Shown: piece after piece, positions 33,799-42,284 of the stretch
Layout: every line of letters starts with the position of its first letter
How positions within the stretch are numbered: position 1 is the stretch's first letter
NCBI GenBank assembly: GCA_046565505.1
Contig: JBKHYJ010000074.1
Location: forward strand, 246,902-310,901
DNA from: JBKHYJ01 sp046565505
GTDB taxonomy: Bacteria > Acidobacteriota > Blastocatellia > UBA7656
Length of the DNA stretch: 64,000 nt
Direction: 5' to 3'
The notes under the pieces: generated by a model
The model's input: the letters and a program-made list of their open reading frames with translations, nothing else
Told to the model about the DNA's origin: nothing
The model's database searches: none
Made by a program: the position numbers and the translations under genes

Positions 33799-34386
33799 GT
33801 GGGAGCAAGACTTTCATTGACCTCAAACGATGCTGAAACGGTTCAGCGTTGTCTCGAAGGTGACCAGCAGGCCTGGGCGGACGTCGTGCGCCTGTATTCG
33901 CGGCGGATATACAACCTCGCCTACAGGTTCACGTCGAGCCACGGCACGGCCGAGGATTTGACGCAGGAAGTCTTCATCCGCGTCTACCGCTCGCTCAACC
34001 AGTACGACTCCAGCCTCGGTGACCTGTCGAACTGGCTGATGCGCCTGGCGCGCAACCTGATTATTGACGATTACCGCAAGCGACAGCGGACGCCCACCGA
34101 CACGGGCGACGACCTGGCCGACCACGAGTACCATCTGCCCGCCGCGAGCGACAGCCCGCACCGGACGCTGGAACGCCAGGAGCGCAGGCTGCAAGTGCTC
34201 GCCGCGATCAACAAGCTTTCGCCGGACCTGCGCGAGTGCGTCATCCTCCGCGACATCGAGGAACTGACGTACCAGGAGATAGTCGATCTTCTGAAGATAC
34301 CTGAAGGCACGGTAAAGAGTCGCATCAACCGCGGCCGCATCGAGCTGGCCAAGGTGCTGCGCAGGATGAAGGTTAACCCTGACTGA
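33799..34386 (+). CDS. ECF-type RNA polymerase sigma factor
   Basis: The 195-residue protein has the two-domain layout of extracytoplasmic-function sigma factors. Region 2 is at about 25-95 (YSRRIYNLAYRFTSSHGTAEDLTQEVFIRVYRSL and WLMRLARNLIIDDYRKR), followed by an acidic linker. Region 4 is at about 130-190 (LSPDLRECVILRDIEELTYQEIVDLLKIPEGTVKSRINRGR). The start is GTG 33799 with GAGAAGG 7 nt ahead. The next gene encodes a zinc anti-sigma factor, so this is a sigma/anti-sigma pair. The regulon is unknown, but the following genes point to the envelope. Confidence 0.93.
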   Translation: MGARLSLTSNDAETVQRCLEGDQQAWADVVRLYSRRIYNLAYRFTSSHGTAEDLTQEVFIRVYRSLNQYDSSLGDLSNWLMRLARNLIIDDYRKRQRTPTDTGDDLADHEYHLPAASDSPHRTLERQERRLQVLAAINKLSPDLRECVILRDIEELTYQEIVDLLKIPEGTVKSRINRGRIELAKVLRRMKVNPD

Positions 34387-34540
34387 AGCGGCGGGCGGGC
34401 CGAAACGTTCCTGGCCCGCGGCGCACTGTGCCCGGCAGCCTTACGCCGCGCCCCAATCTTAGAATGGCCTGCTGACCAATCTCACTGGCAAGGCAGGGGT
34501 TGACATCTGGAGGGTGGGGCACGGGGCCCACTTGAAGAAT

Positions 34541-35392
34541 ATGGATTGCAGAAAGTTCCAGGATTCGATCACAGATTATCTCGATGGCTCGCTTAAAGGC
34601 CCCGACGCAATACCCTTTCTGTCGCACTCGCTCCGGTGCAGGCCATGCCGGTCGCTGCTTGACGAGGTGAAGGCCGCTCTGCACGACTGCAAGGAGGTGG
34701 ACGATATGTCGGCCCCCGCGCGCCTGGAAGTCGCGCTCTTCACGATCGCGGGCGGCGACATAAGGCCCGGGTGCCTGAGCTTCGAGGAACTGATAACAGA
34801 GTTTCTCGATGGCTTCGTCCCCGCGGCGGTCTACCACCGTTTCGAGGAGCACGCGGCCGCCTGCGGCGAGTGCTCGGGCCTGCTCACGGATGTCGTTTAC
34901 GCCGTGGCCGCCTGCCATTCGGTCCACACTTATGAAGAGGTGGAAGCGCCCGAAGCTCTGCTCCGCGACCTCGTCTCCGTCATGCCCGATGGGCCGCGCC
35001 GATTGAACAACAGGTTCGCGGAACGGATGACCGGCTTCGTCAGCGCGATTATTCCGCGGGCTACTCAGGGCCGCCGGTGGACCTTCGCCACGGCCGCGTC
35101 GCTCGCGTTTGCCACTTTCGCTTTCCTGCTGCTGGGGTTCTCTGACGACAGGACCGTGGCGGGAATATACAGGCAGGCGCACGTCAAATTCGCGGAGCTT
35201 TACAGCGAGGGGACGAGCATATATTCGCGCAAGGATGAGCTGGCCGCCAGCTTCGAGAGGGTCGGGAAAGACATAGGCGAGATATGGGATACGCTCGGCG
35301 GCGCGGCCGAGCCGAAAGACAGGCGCGCGAGGACTCAGGACAGGCGGAACCCAAGGGCGGCCCGGCCCGCCGGGTCCGCGGAGAATAATTGA
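34541..35392 (+). CDS. Membrane anti-sigma factor with two ZAS zinc modules
   Basis: The 283-residue protein carries the anti-sigma zinc motif Hx3Cx2C twice: His29-Cys33-Cys36 (SHSLRCRPC) and His104-Cys108-Cys111 (EHAAACGEC). Each is preceded by a helix with a similar pattern (DSITDYLDGSL and ELITEFLDGFV). One transmembrane segment (about 180-200, FATAASLAFATFAFLLLGF) separates this cytoplasmic part from an 80-residue outer region. Such proteins hold an ECF sigma factor until a signal or proteolysis frees it. ATG 34541 begins at the first module; an ATG-like start at 34514 would add nine residues. Two complete modules in one protein is unusual. Confidence 0.85.
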   Translation: MDCRKFQDSITDYLDGSLKGPDAIPFLSHSLRCRPCRSLLDEVKAALHDCKEVDDMSAPARLEVALFTIAGGDIRPGCLSFEELITEFLDGFVPAAVYHRFEEHAAACGECSGLLTDVVYAVAACHSVHTYEEVEAPEALLRDLVSVMPDGPRRLNNRFAERMTGFVSAIIPRATQGRRWTFATAASLAFATFAFLLLGFSDDRTVAGIYRQAHVKFAELYSEGTSIYSRKDELAASFERVGKDIGEIWDTLGGAAEPKDRRARTQDRRNPRAARPAGSAENN

Positions 35393-35511
35393 TCGCGGAA
35401 TTATTTCGCCCGATTCCCCACCCACACGACATTTCGCAGAACCGGCACTCAACGCTTTACGTTTAAATTCAGGAAGGGAAACCCAACAAGCCTTAGATAA
35501 GAGATCAGGAT

Positions 35512-36240
35512 ATGGTCATGTACTGTTCGTACCATACTTCGAGCGCGGCGCGGGTGCAGTGCGCGAGTTGCGCCCGGGCCTTGTGCCCCGCCTGCGATCA
35601 CAGAATAAAGGGGCACGCCTACTGCCAGGACTGCATAGTGATGGGGGTCGAGAGCCTGTCGGGCAATTACTACGATGGGGCTAAATCTAAACGCAAGTCG
35701 CGGCTGGCCGCGCTGTGCGCAGTGCTGCCGGGGATGGGGGCGGTCTACAACCGCCAGAACATGAAAGCGGTCTTCCACTTCACGGCCGTGGCGGGTCTCT
35801 TCCAGTTGTCGCGCCTGCACATGGCTTCAGGATTCTTCTGGTTCGCGGGACTCGTGTTTTACATCTACTCGATTGTCGACGCCTACCGCACGTCCCAATT
35901 GATCGCGGGCGGCGAGAGCCCCGCGGCCGACGAGGAGCGGTTCAAGCGAATGCTTGTTAAACGCGCGCCGGCGGCCGGCGTCGCGCTTATAATCGCAGGG
36001 TTATTTCTCGTCGTAGGGATTGTGCGGCCATTCGCCTTCATGACTTTTGCCAGGTTGTTCCCCGTCGCGCTGATCCTGCTGGGCGGCTATCTGCTCACGA
36101 CTTATTTCAAGAGGTCGCGCGAGCGGAGTTACTCCCCGGGGTATTCGCCGCATCGACCCTACGAGCTGATTCCCGGCTCTTTCGCCGACCATGCGCCCGA
36201 GAAATTCAGGCGCTTTTCGCGGCCCGGCGACCGGAGGTAG
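35512..36240 (+). CDS. B-box-type zinc finger membrane protein
   Basis: The 242-residue protein opens with a Cys/His cluster of the B-box kind: CSYHTSSAARVQCASCARALCPACDH followed by HAYCQDC (about 5-46). About four hydrophobic segments follow (about 67-190), including LCAVLPGMGAVYNRQNMKAVFHF, which resembles TM2/DUF5683-type small membrane modules. The C-terminal tail is basic and Pro/Tyr-rich. Function is unknown; the zinc finger would face the cytoplasm. It precedes the DUF4097 gene by 7 nt, so they form an operon, and it follows the sigma/anti-sigma pair by 119 bp. Confidence 0.78.
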   Translation: MVMYCSYHTSSAARVQCASCARALCPACDHRIKGHAYCQDCIVMGVESLSGNYYDGAKSKRKSRLAALCAVLPGMGAVYNRQNMKAVFHFTAVAGLFQLSRLHMASGFFWFAGLVFYIYSIVDAYRTSQLIAGGESPAADEERFKRMLVKRAPAAGVALIIAGLFLVVGIVRPFAFMTFARLFPVALILLGGYLLTTYFKRSRERSYSPGYSPHRPYELIPGSFADHAPEKFRRFSRPGDRR

Positions 36241-36247
36241 CATCGCG

Positions 36248-37966
36248 GTGTCTTCAGGACGCAACAACAAAAGAGGGACGCTGCTTCTAGGGCTGTTACT
36301 TGTGACGGCCGGGGCGGTCTTCTTTTTTCTGCCGCCGGGGTCGGGCGTCGCCGACTGGCTCATGCGCTTATGGCCCGTTTTTTTGATATGCGCGGGCGCC
36401 GTGCGCGTCATGGGGTTTGCGGTCGAGCGGAAGCCCCGCTCGCCGATGGGCGGCGCGATGCTCATCATCATAGGGCTGCTTTTTTTCGTCAGCCGCTTTC
36501 ATTCGGACCTGAACGCCCTACAGGTATACGGCCGCTACTGGGTGTTGCTGCTCGCGGTCTTCGCCGGCGTCGAGCTGGTCAGGTACTACTCTCACCGCCA
36601 ATCCGAAGGCCCCCCCCCGCGCCTGTTCACCCCCGGCCGGGTCGTAATCATCCTCTTCATCGTCGGGACGGGGGTGCTCGCCAATCGCGCGGCAAACAAC
36701 CCCTCGCTGTTATCTGCCATACGGCTCCCGCGTTTCTTGAGCGGGCTGCGCGACTCTGTCGTGGGCGAGGCCTACCCGTTCAGCGATGAGCCGTTCGTCG
36801 TTTCGGACGTGAGGCCGGGGATGAGAATCGCCATCAATAATAGTTACGGCAACGTCAAGGTGACGGCGGGCGGCCCCCGCGTCCGCGCGACCCTCAAGAA
36901 AGCCATACGCGCCTGGAGCGAAGAAGACGCGCGCAAGACCTCTAATCGAATCCACATGGTCGTCAACAAGACTCCCGACGGCCTGTCGATCACCACTAAC
37001 CGCGACGAGGTGAACCAGCAGTTCGCGACCCACCTCGAAATCGAAGTGCCCCCGTTGACGAACCTCTCCATAGTTGGTAGCTACGGGGATGTCTCTGCCG
37101 GGGGGATCGACGGCGACGTGGCGGTCAAGGCGAGCCACAGCAAGGCAGACCTGGTGAACATCAATGGCGCCGTGAACCTCGCGCTGAATTATTCGGACGT
37201 TAGCGTCTCCAACGTAGATGGCGATGTCAAGGTCGTAGGGGCGAAGCGCGCCCGCGTAAGTAATGTTACTGGCGCGCTGGAACTGTCCGCGAGCCACGAC
37301 ACGGTCGAGGTGCGTCAAATCACAGGCCCGGTGCGCCTTGATGCCCCCTTTTGCAGGATACTGGCTCAAGGGCTCGGCGACAGGGCCGAGCTTAAAACGG
37401 AGCACGGGAACCTAGACGTATCCAATTCGACGGACCTTGTCATAGACGCGCCGCACTCCGACGTGCGCGCAAAGAACGTCGATGGCGACCTGAGCATTAC
37501 CTCGTCGCGCGGCAGCGTTCAGGTCACGTCGGTCTCTGGTGAATTGGTGGTCAAGTCCGAGCAGGCTTCCGTGGCCGCCGACGACGCGCGCGGGGCCGTT
37601 GACATAGAGACCTCTAACGGGGATGTGGCCGTAAGAAACTTCCAGGACAGCGTGCATGTCGAGACGAGCTTCCGGGACGTTACGCTCGTCTCCGCCGGCC
37701 AGCCATCCGGCGACATCGAAGTGGAAAACGATCACGGCGAAATCAAGCTGGTTCTCCCGCAATCGAGCCAGTTCCAGCTTGAGGCTTCGAGCGAGAATGG
37801 GCAAATCAAGCCCGTCGGCTTCAGCGAGCTGCCGCCGCGAGGGCGCGACAGCCTGGTCGCGGCGCTCGGCGATGGGCCTTCGATAAAATTGAGGACCTCC
37901 TACAAGAACATTATCATTCAGGCGAGCGGGTCTCGTCAGGCACAGGCCAGTCCGCCCGTCAACTAG
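36248..37966 (+). CDS. DUF4097 beta-solenoid protein with LiaF-like membrane N terminus
   Basis: From GTG 36248 the protein has 572 residues. The first 150 hold about four membrane segments (TLLLGLLLVTAGAVFFFLPPG and PMGGAMLIIIGLLFFVS), similar to LiaF/DUF5668 envelope-stress sensors. The rest is a repetitive DUF4097-type beta-helix, with many near-repeats of the form GDVSAGGIDGDVAVKASHSK, SDVSVSNVDGDVKVVGAK and SDVRAKNVDGDLSITSSRGS at about 20-residue spacing. GGAGG lies 10 nt upstream of the GTG. Together with the sigma/anti-sigma pair this suggests sensing or response at the envelope. The in-frame region from 36191 would overlap the preceding gene and matches nothing. Confidence 0.83.
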   Translation: MSSGRNNKRGTLLLGLLLVTAGAVFFFLPPGSGVADWLMRLWPVFLICAGAVRVMGFAVERKPRSPMGGAMLIIIGLLFFVSRFHSDLNALQVYGRYWVLLLAVFAGVELVRYYSHRQSEGPPPRLFTPGRVVIILFIVGTGVLANRAANNPSLLSAIRLPRFLSGLRDSVVGEAYPFSDEPFVVSDVRPGMRIAINNSYGNVKVTAGGPRVRATLKKAIRAWSEEDARKTSNRIHMVVNKTPDGLSITTNRDEVNQQFATHLEIEVPPLTNLSIVGSYGDVSAGGIDGDVAVKASHSKADLVNINGAVNLALNYSDVSVSNVDGDVKVVGAKRARVSNVTGALELSASHDTVEVRQITGPVRLDAPFCRILAQGLGDRAELKTEHGNLDVSNSTDLVIDAPHSDVRAKNVDGDLSITSSRGSVQVTSVSGELVVKSEQASVAADDARGAVDIETSNGDVAVRNFQDSVHVETSFRDVTLVSAGQPSGDIEVENDHGEIKLVLPQSSQFQLEASSENGQIKPVGFSELPPRGRDSLVAALGDGPSIKLRTSYKNIIIQASGSRQAQASPPVN

Positions 37967-38042
37967 AGGGCGAACGCGGTCAAGGCGCGGGGCAAGGGTC
38001 CGGCCCTTGCCTAACTTCGAGTCTTCTGAAAGGAGTTCAGTT

Positions 38043-38231
38043 ATGGGATTTCTCAGGTTCGTCTTCGGCGCGGTGATGTTCGTCATCGCCATCAAGCTGG
38101 TCGCACTGATGCTGGGCGTAATAGGCTTCGTGTTACACCTGCTCTGGGTGGCGATCGTGGTCGGGTTCTTCGCGCTCGTTGCGTGGCTCATCTACAGGCT
38201 CGTGTCGCCGCGGCGCACGGAAGCGGTGTGA
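38043..38231 (+). CDS. Small two-pass membrane protein, 62 aa
   Basis: AAAGGAG stands 8 nt before ATG 38043. The 62-residue product is almost wholly hydrophobic (FVFGAVMFVIAIKLVALMLG and LLWVAIVVGFFALVAWLIYRL), ending in a basic tail (SPRRTEAV). That is two membrane helices with both ends probably inside. No family is recognised. It follows the DUF4097 gene by 76 bp and may belong to the same envelope set. Confidence 0.7.
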   Translation: MGFLRFVFGAVMFVIAIKLVALMLGVIGFVLHLLWVAIVVGFFALVAWLIYRLVSPRRTEAV

Positions 38232-38537
38232 TTCGGGGCCATTCGGCCTGCGGCCTGCGGCGGGTGATTACGGAGCGACGGCTTCCGCGCGCCCGAAAAC
38301 CGCCCGCCTGCCGCCGCCCGCCGTCATGGCGACCGTTTGTTGCAATTTTCTAACGTCTTTCCTCCGCGGGGGCATAATTATTGCCATTCGCACCTCCGTG
38401 TGATAGCCTGCCGCTCTGTTCGAGCTTTTGGTTCACCCCCCTCGCTAACAAGTAGTATGTGAATGAGGTCGCTCGGGTGTTGCTGTGGGACATTGGCAAC
38501 ATCCCCATACTCTGAAGAAGAGCCAAGGAGATGCTGA

Positions 38538-39395
38538 ATGTCGAAAGATAACCGACTGTATACCTTCCTTATTGCGCCGACGCGCTCGTCTAAGGTCCGC
38601 CAGTTCAGCATTCACCATAACGTGCTTTACGCCGCGGGCGGGTGCCTGGTCGCGCTCCTCGCGCTGGCGGCTTACTCCGCGGCGCGGCTCGCGCAGACTG
38701 AAGCGATCAATTTCAGCAACCTCGCGTTGAAGGCCGAGAACGCCAGACTGAAAGAGGAGAACGACGCGTTCCAGAACTCATACGCCAAGCTCAAGGGCCA
38801 AATCTCTTACATAGAAGACATGTCCAGGGAGCTGGCGCGCCAGGCGAAGATGGAGCGCACGACCGATATAGACGAGCAGGTCGGCATCGGCGGGCCGGAG
38901 ACCGTTTCGGCTTTGGATAAAGCGGCCGACAACCTTGAGCGGGAGGTCCGCCGCATCAATGACCGGCTGCGCTCGGACATGTTAAGGCTCTCGTCTATCC
39001 CGGCCGGCTTGCCCGTCAATGGCTACATAACGGATGGGTTCGGCCCGAGGCGCAACCCGTTCAGCGGCGAAGGCCGAGAGACGCATGAGGGGTTAGACAT
39101 AGCAGTCGATTTCGGGACGCCCGTGACTTCAACGGCGGACGGGCTCGTGATTTACGCCGCCCCTCACGCGGGCTACGGCAACCTGGTCATCCTCTACCAC
39201 AGCAACGGCATAACCACTCGCTACGGCCACTTATCCAGAATAACAGTCGAGGCGGGCCAGCGCGTAAAGCGCGGCGACCAGATAGGGCATGCGGGTAGCA
39301 CCGGTCGCTCTACGGGCCCGCACGTTCATTACGAGATACGCGAGAACGATCAGCCGCTCGACCCCGCCCGCTACGCCGGCCAGTCCCGCGGGTAA
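38538..39395 (+). CDS. M23 metallopeptidase with N-terminal membrane anchor and coiled coil
   Basis: The 285-residue protein has a membrane segment (LYAAGGCLVALLALAAYSAA, about 30-49), a coiled coil (about 55-150, e.g. NLALKAENARLKEENDAF) and a C-terminal LytM/M23 domain. The domain has HEGLD (zinc His and Asp), HLSRI and HVHYE. Zinc ligands appear intact, so it could cut peptidoglycan cross-links rather than act only as an EnvC-type activator. Division or sporulation M23 proteins share this layout. AAGGAG precedes ATG 38538. The 306-bp region in front (38232-38537) holds no other gene that I can support. Confidence 0.9.
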   Translation: MSKDNRLYTFLIAPTRSSKVRQFSIHHNVLYAAGGCLVALLALAAYSAARLAQTEAINFSNLALKAENARLKEENDAFQNSYAKLKGQISYIEDMSRELARQAKMERTTDIDEQVGIGGPETVSALDKAADNLEREVRRINDRLRSDMLRLSSIPAGLPVNGYITDGFGPRRNPFSGEGRETHEGLDIAVDFGTPVTSTADGLVIYAAPHAGYGNLVILYHSNGITTRYGHLSRITVEAGQRVKRGDQIGHAGSTGRSTGPHVHYEIRENDQPLDPARYAGQSRG

Positions 39396-39824
39396 TACAA
39401 TCCCGATTTTCAGACGGACTCTCAACCCCGCGCGGCATAAAGGCATGCGCTTGCGGGCTTGCACTGGCTCGCGCGGAGGCGGCGGAGTTCGCGCGCCGAG
39501 GTCATTCCCTTCGGCCTGCCGCCCTAACTTGAATCTAATGTGATAATCGTGCACGATATTAGTTGAAGCAACCAGTCGCAATAGGGATTTTCTCGGCGAC
39601 ATCCCCGGTGGGCGCGGCAAGATTGAGAGGCAGTGCGCCCGGCCGCGCGATCCATTACCGGCGGGGCGGTCCGGGCGGACTCAATACCGTTGCGCGACTG
39701 CCCCGGTTGCTTGACACTGAATTTCGCGAGGCTATAAGATGCCTAGTCTTGGTTAGCGGCGATTTTCATCCCTGTGGACCGATGCCCTATCCGACCGGCT
39801 AACTGGAAAGACCCACTGTAAGCG
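39396..39824 (+). promoter_or_regulatory. 429-bp gap with a sigma-70 promoter for the nuo operon
   Basis: TTGACA (39711-39716) and TATAAG (39733-39738) are 16 nt apart, the best promoter match in the window. Transcription would start near 39745, about 80 nt before nuoA. The rest of the gap has no supported gene or structure. Confidence 0.65.
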
Positions 39825-40208
39825 ATGATTAATTACGTTCCTATTCTGCTGATATTCGTCGTAGCAACGGGCGTGGCCGCCGTGCTCATCATCTTTTCGA
39901 GGCTCGCCGGCAGGAACCGCCCCACGATCGAAAAGCTCATGCCTTACGAGTGCGGGGTGGAGCCCGTGGGAACCGCGCGCGAACGCCAGTCCGTGAAGTT
40001 CTACCTCGTGGCGATGGCCTTCCTGCTCTTCGACATAGAGGCCGTCTTCCTCGTCCCGTGGGCGGTCGTCTTCCGCGGCGTGCTCGCAGACCCCGTTTAC
40101 GGGCCATTGAAATACGTCTTCTACGGCGAGATGATGATCTTTATGGTCGTGTTATTCGTCGGGCTCATTTACGTGTGGCGCAAGGGCATCCTCGAATGGA
40201 GCCGATGA
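39825..40208 (+). CDS. nuoA: NADH-quinone oxidoreductase subunit A
   Basis: This small membrane subunit of complex I lies next to the quinone site. The 127-residue protein has three membrane helices (INYVPILLIFVVATGVAAVLI, VAMAFLLFDIEAVFLVPWAVV and MMIFMVVLFVGLIYVW). It carries the conserved loop MPYECGVEPVG between helices 1 and 2, with the family Cys, and FDIEAVFL in helix 2 with the conserved acidic pair. Normal length. It is the first gene of the membrane-arm operon; no nuoB, C or D follows, and nuoH is next after 77 bp. The ribosome site is weak. Confidence 0.96.
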   Translation: MINYVPILLIFVVATGVAAVLIIFSRLAGRNRPTIEKLMPYECGVEPVGTARERQSVKFYLVAMAFLLFDIEAVFLVPWAVVFRGVLADPVYGPLKYVFYGEMMIFMVVLFVGLIYVWRKGILEWSR

Positions 40209-40285
40209 GGTTTTTCGCCGGGGCGATGCGAAAGCTCATTCATTGCCTTATTAATGCTTAAATTCACCTTTCCTCCGGTCACCTT

Positions 40286-41323
40286 ATGACGACGAACCTG
40301 CTGCTCGCGTGGCTGATTAAAAGCCTGGTCATCCTTTTCATACTGGTCACGTCGGTCGCTTACCTCACGTTCCTGGAAAGGAAGGTGATGAGCTGGATTC
40401 AACTCCGCGTAGGGCCGAACCGCGTGGGGCCCTGGGGGCTGCTTCAGCCGCTCGCCGACGGGTTGAAGATGATCTTCAAAGAGGACATCGTGCCGCTTGA
40501 GGCGAACCGCTGGCTTTACGTCGCCGCCCCGGCCATCTCATTAATACCCGCGCTGATGACCTTCATCGTCATCCCTTATGGCAGCACGGTCAACCTCTTC
40601 GGCTACGCCGTGGACCTGCGCGTTACTCAGATGAACGTGGGGCTGCTCTACATATTCGCGCTGACTTCGCTCGGCGTGTATGGGCTGGTGCTGGCCGGGT
40701 GGTCGTCGAACAACAAGTACTCGCTGATGGGCGGGCTGAGGTCTAGCGCGCAGATGATAAGCTATGAGCTGGCCCTGGGCCTGTCGATCGTGAGCGTGCT
40801 GCTCTACACGGGGTCGCTCGACCTGGTGCAGATCGTCGAACAGCAGCGGTACTGGGGCGGGGGCCCGGTGCCCGGTCACATGGGCTGGAACATCTTTCGG
40901 TTCCCGCTCATGCTGGTCTTCGTGGTGTTTTACATCGCGTCGCTGGCCGAGTGTAACCGCACGCCGTTCGATTTGCCCGAGGCGGAATCGGAACTCGTCG
41001 CGGGCTACCACACGGAATACTCGTCGATGAAATTCGTGATGTTTCAGATGGCCGAATACCTCAACCTGATAACGGCGTCGTCGATAGCAACGACGCTGTT
41101 TTTCGGCGGGTGGAACGGGCCGTTCGTCGACCGCGTCCCGCTGCTGAGCCTGGCCTACTTCCTGGCGAAGGTTCTCACCCTGATCGTGCTGGCGATGTGG
41201 ATTCGCTTCACGCTGCCGCGGTTCCGCTACGACCAGCTGATGCATTTCGGGTGGAAGTTCCTGCTGCCCGCCGCGATTATCAACATCATAATCACGGCGA
41301 CGGTGATCCTGTTTTTCCGCTGA
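40286..41323 (+). CDS. nuoH: NADH-quinone oxidoreductase subunit H
   Basis: The membrane subunit that forms much of the quinone chamber. The 345-residue protein has eight or so helices. The quinone-facing loop RVGPNRVGPWGLLQPLADGLKMIFKED (about 35-62) and the loop AECNRTPFDLPEAESELVAGYHTEYS (about 225-250) are the family signatures, with the conserved Glu/Asp residues present. Normal length. It follows nuoA directly in this operon, whereas the standard 14-gene order has B to G between them. Confidence 0.97.
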   Translation: MTTNLLLAWLIKSLVILFILVTSVAYLTFLERKVMSWIQLRVGPNRVGPWGLLQPLADGLKMIFKEDIVPLEANRWLYVAAPAISLIPALMTFIVIPYGSTVNLFGYAVDLRVTQMNVGLLYIFALTSLGVYGLVLAGWSSNNKYSLMGGLRSSAQMISYELALGLSIVSVLLYTGSLDLVQIVEQQRYWGGGPVPGHMGWNIFRFPLMLVFVVFYIASLAECNRTPFDLPEAESELVAGYHTEYSSMKFVMFQMAEYLNLITASSIATTLFFGGWNGPFVDRVPLLSLAYFLAKVLTLIVLAMWIRFTLPRFRYDQLMHFGWKFLLPAAIINIIITATVILFFR

Positions 41324-41332
41324 AGAGCATAG

Positions 41333-41845
41333 ATGGAAAAGGCCCTATTCATCGTCTTAGCAGTCATAGCGGTCGCGGCCGCGCTGAACGTCTTGTTGCA
41401 GCGCAGCCCGCTCTACAGCGCGCTGTCGCTGATCGGCACGCTGGCCTCGCTCTCCGCGCTCTACCTGACGCTGCGCGCGCAATTCATCGCCGCCATCCAG
41501 ATCGTGGTTTACGCAGGGGCCATCATGGTCCTCTTCATCTTCGTGATAATGCTGCTCAACGTGCCGAAGGACCAGCCGCAGGTCGAGAAGCAGAAGGGCC
41601 TGCGCTACCTGGCGATCCCCTTCGCCGGGCTGCTCATAGCCGAGACCTTCTACGTGCTGCGGTTCGTGCCGCCATTGTCGATGCCGCCCGCCCCCGCGGA
41701 GGCCGCCGACCGTGCCGTCGGGACGACCTGGAGCATAGGGACTGCGATGTTTACGGATTACCTGCTCCCATTCGAGGTAACGTCCGTGCTCATACTCATG
41801 GCGGTCGTCGGCGCGATGGTCCTGGCGAGGCGCGAAGGGGATTAA
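41333..41845 (+). CDS. nuoJ: NADH-quinone oxidoreductase subunit J
   Basis: The 170-residue membrane subunit J has about five helices. The conserved helix-3 region QIVVYAGAIMVLFIFVIMLLN, whose pi-bulge is needed for proton coupling, is intact. The helix pair LIGTLASLSALYLTLRAQFIAAIQ precedes it, and the C-terminal helix with VLILMAVVGAMVLARRE is normal. It starts 9 bp after nuoH. nuoI, which usually lies between H and J, is absent. Confidence 0.95.
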   Translation: MEKALFIVLAVIAVAAALNVLLQRSPLYSALSLIGTLASLSALYLTLRAQFIAAIQIVVYAGAIMVLFIFVIMLLNVPKDQPQVEKQKGLRYLAIPFAGLLIAETFYVLRFVPPLSMPPAPAEAADRAVGTTWSIGTAMFTDYLLPFEVTSVLILMAVVGAMVLARREGD

Positions 41846-41890
41846 TTCACCGGAGGACGGGGCCTGTCATTTCAGGCCGTCGGAGAACGT

Positions 41891-42193
41891 ATGGTTCCTT
41901 TGAGCTGGTATCTGGGGCTTTCGGCTTTGCTCTTCACGATAGGGGCGGTCGGCGTCTTCATCAAGCGCAACGCGATCACGATATTCCTCTGCATAGAGTT
42001 GATGCTGAACGCCGTGAACCTGACGCTCGTATCGCTGTCCGGGTACTTCGGCGACGTGGGCGGGCAACTGTTCGTCTTCATCGTCATGACGGTCGCCGCG
42101 GCCGAGGCGGCGGTCGGGCTCGCAATAATCATTTCGATCTTCAGGAATCGCGAATCTCTCAACGTGGACGACGCTGACACGCTGAAGATGTGA
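41891..42193 (+). CDS. nuoK: NADH-quinone oxidoreductase subunit K
   Basis: This 100-residue, three-helix antiporter-related subunit has the conserved Glu in helix 2 (FLCIELMLNAVNLTL). The second essential Glu is in helix 3 (MTVAAAEAAVGLAI). Length and topology are those of NuoK/MrpC. It lies 45 bp after nuoJ. A GC-rich 91-bp gap, able to fold, separates it from nuoL. Confidence 0.95.
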   Translation: MVPLSWYLGLSALLFTIGAVGVFIKRNAITIFLCIELMLNAVNLTLVSLSGYFGDVGGQLFVFIVMTVAAAEAAVGLAIIISIFRNRESLNVDDADTLKM

Positions 42194-42284
42194 TCGCGGG
42201 GCGCGGGTACGGGGCGGCCGCCGGGCTACGCGGGGTCGTACCCCCGGCCCGCGGCCGGGACCCCGGAGAGGGTGCTTAAATAAA

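Noticed and set aside
2103..37977. Recurrent GGGCGAACGC after genes at 2103, 4798, 5521 and 37968
   Set aside because: All copies are intergenic on the plus strand, which drew attention. A GC-rich 10-mer is nevertheless expected at about this order in 64 kb, and the flanks do not match.
39563..39802. 79-codon plus-strand frame in front of nuoA
   Set aside because: It overlaps the best promoter in the window, lacks a ribosome site and has no recognisable pattern.
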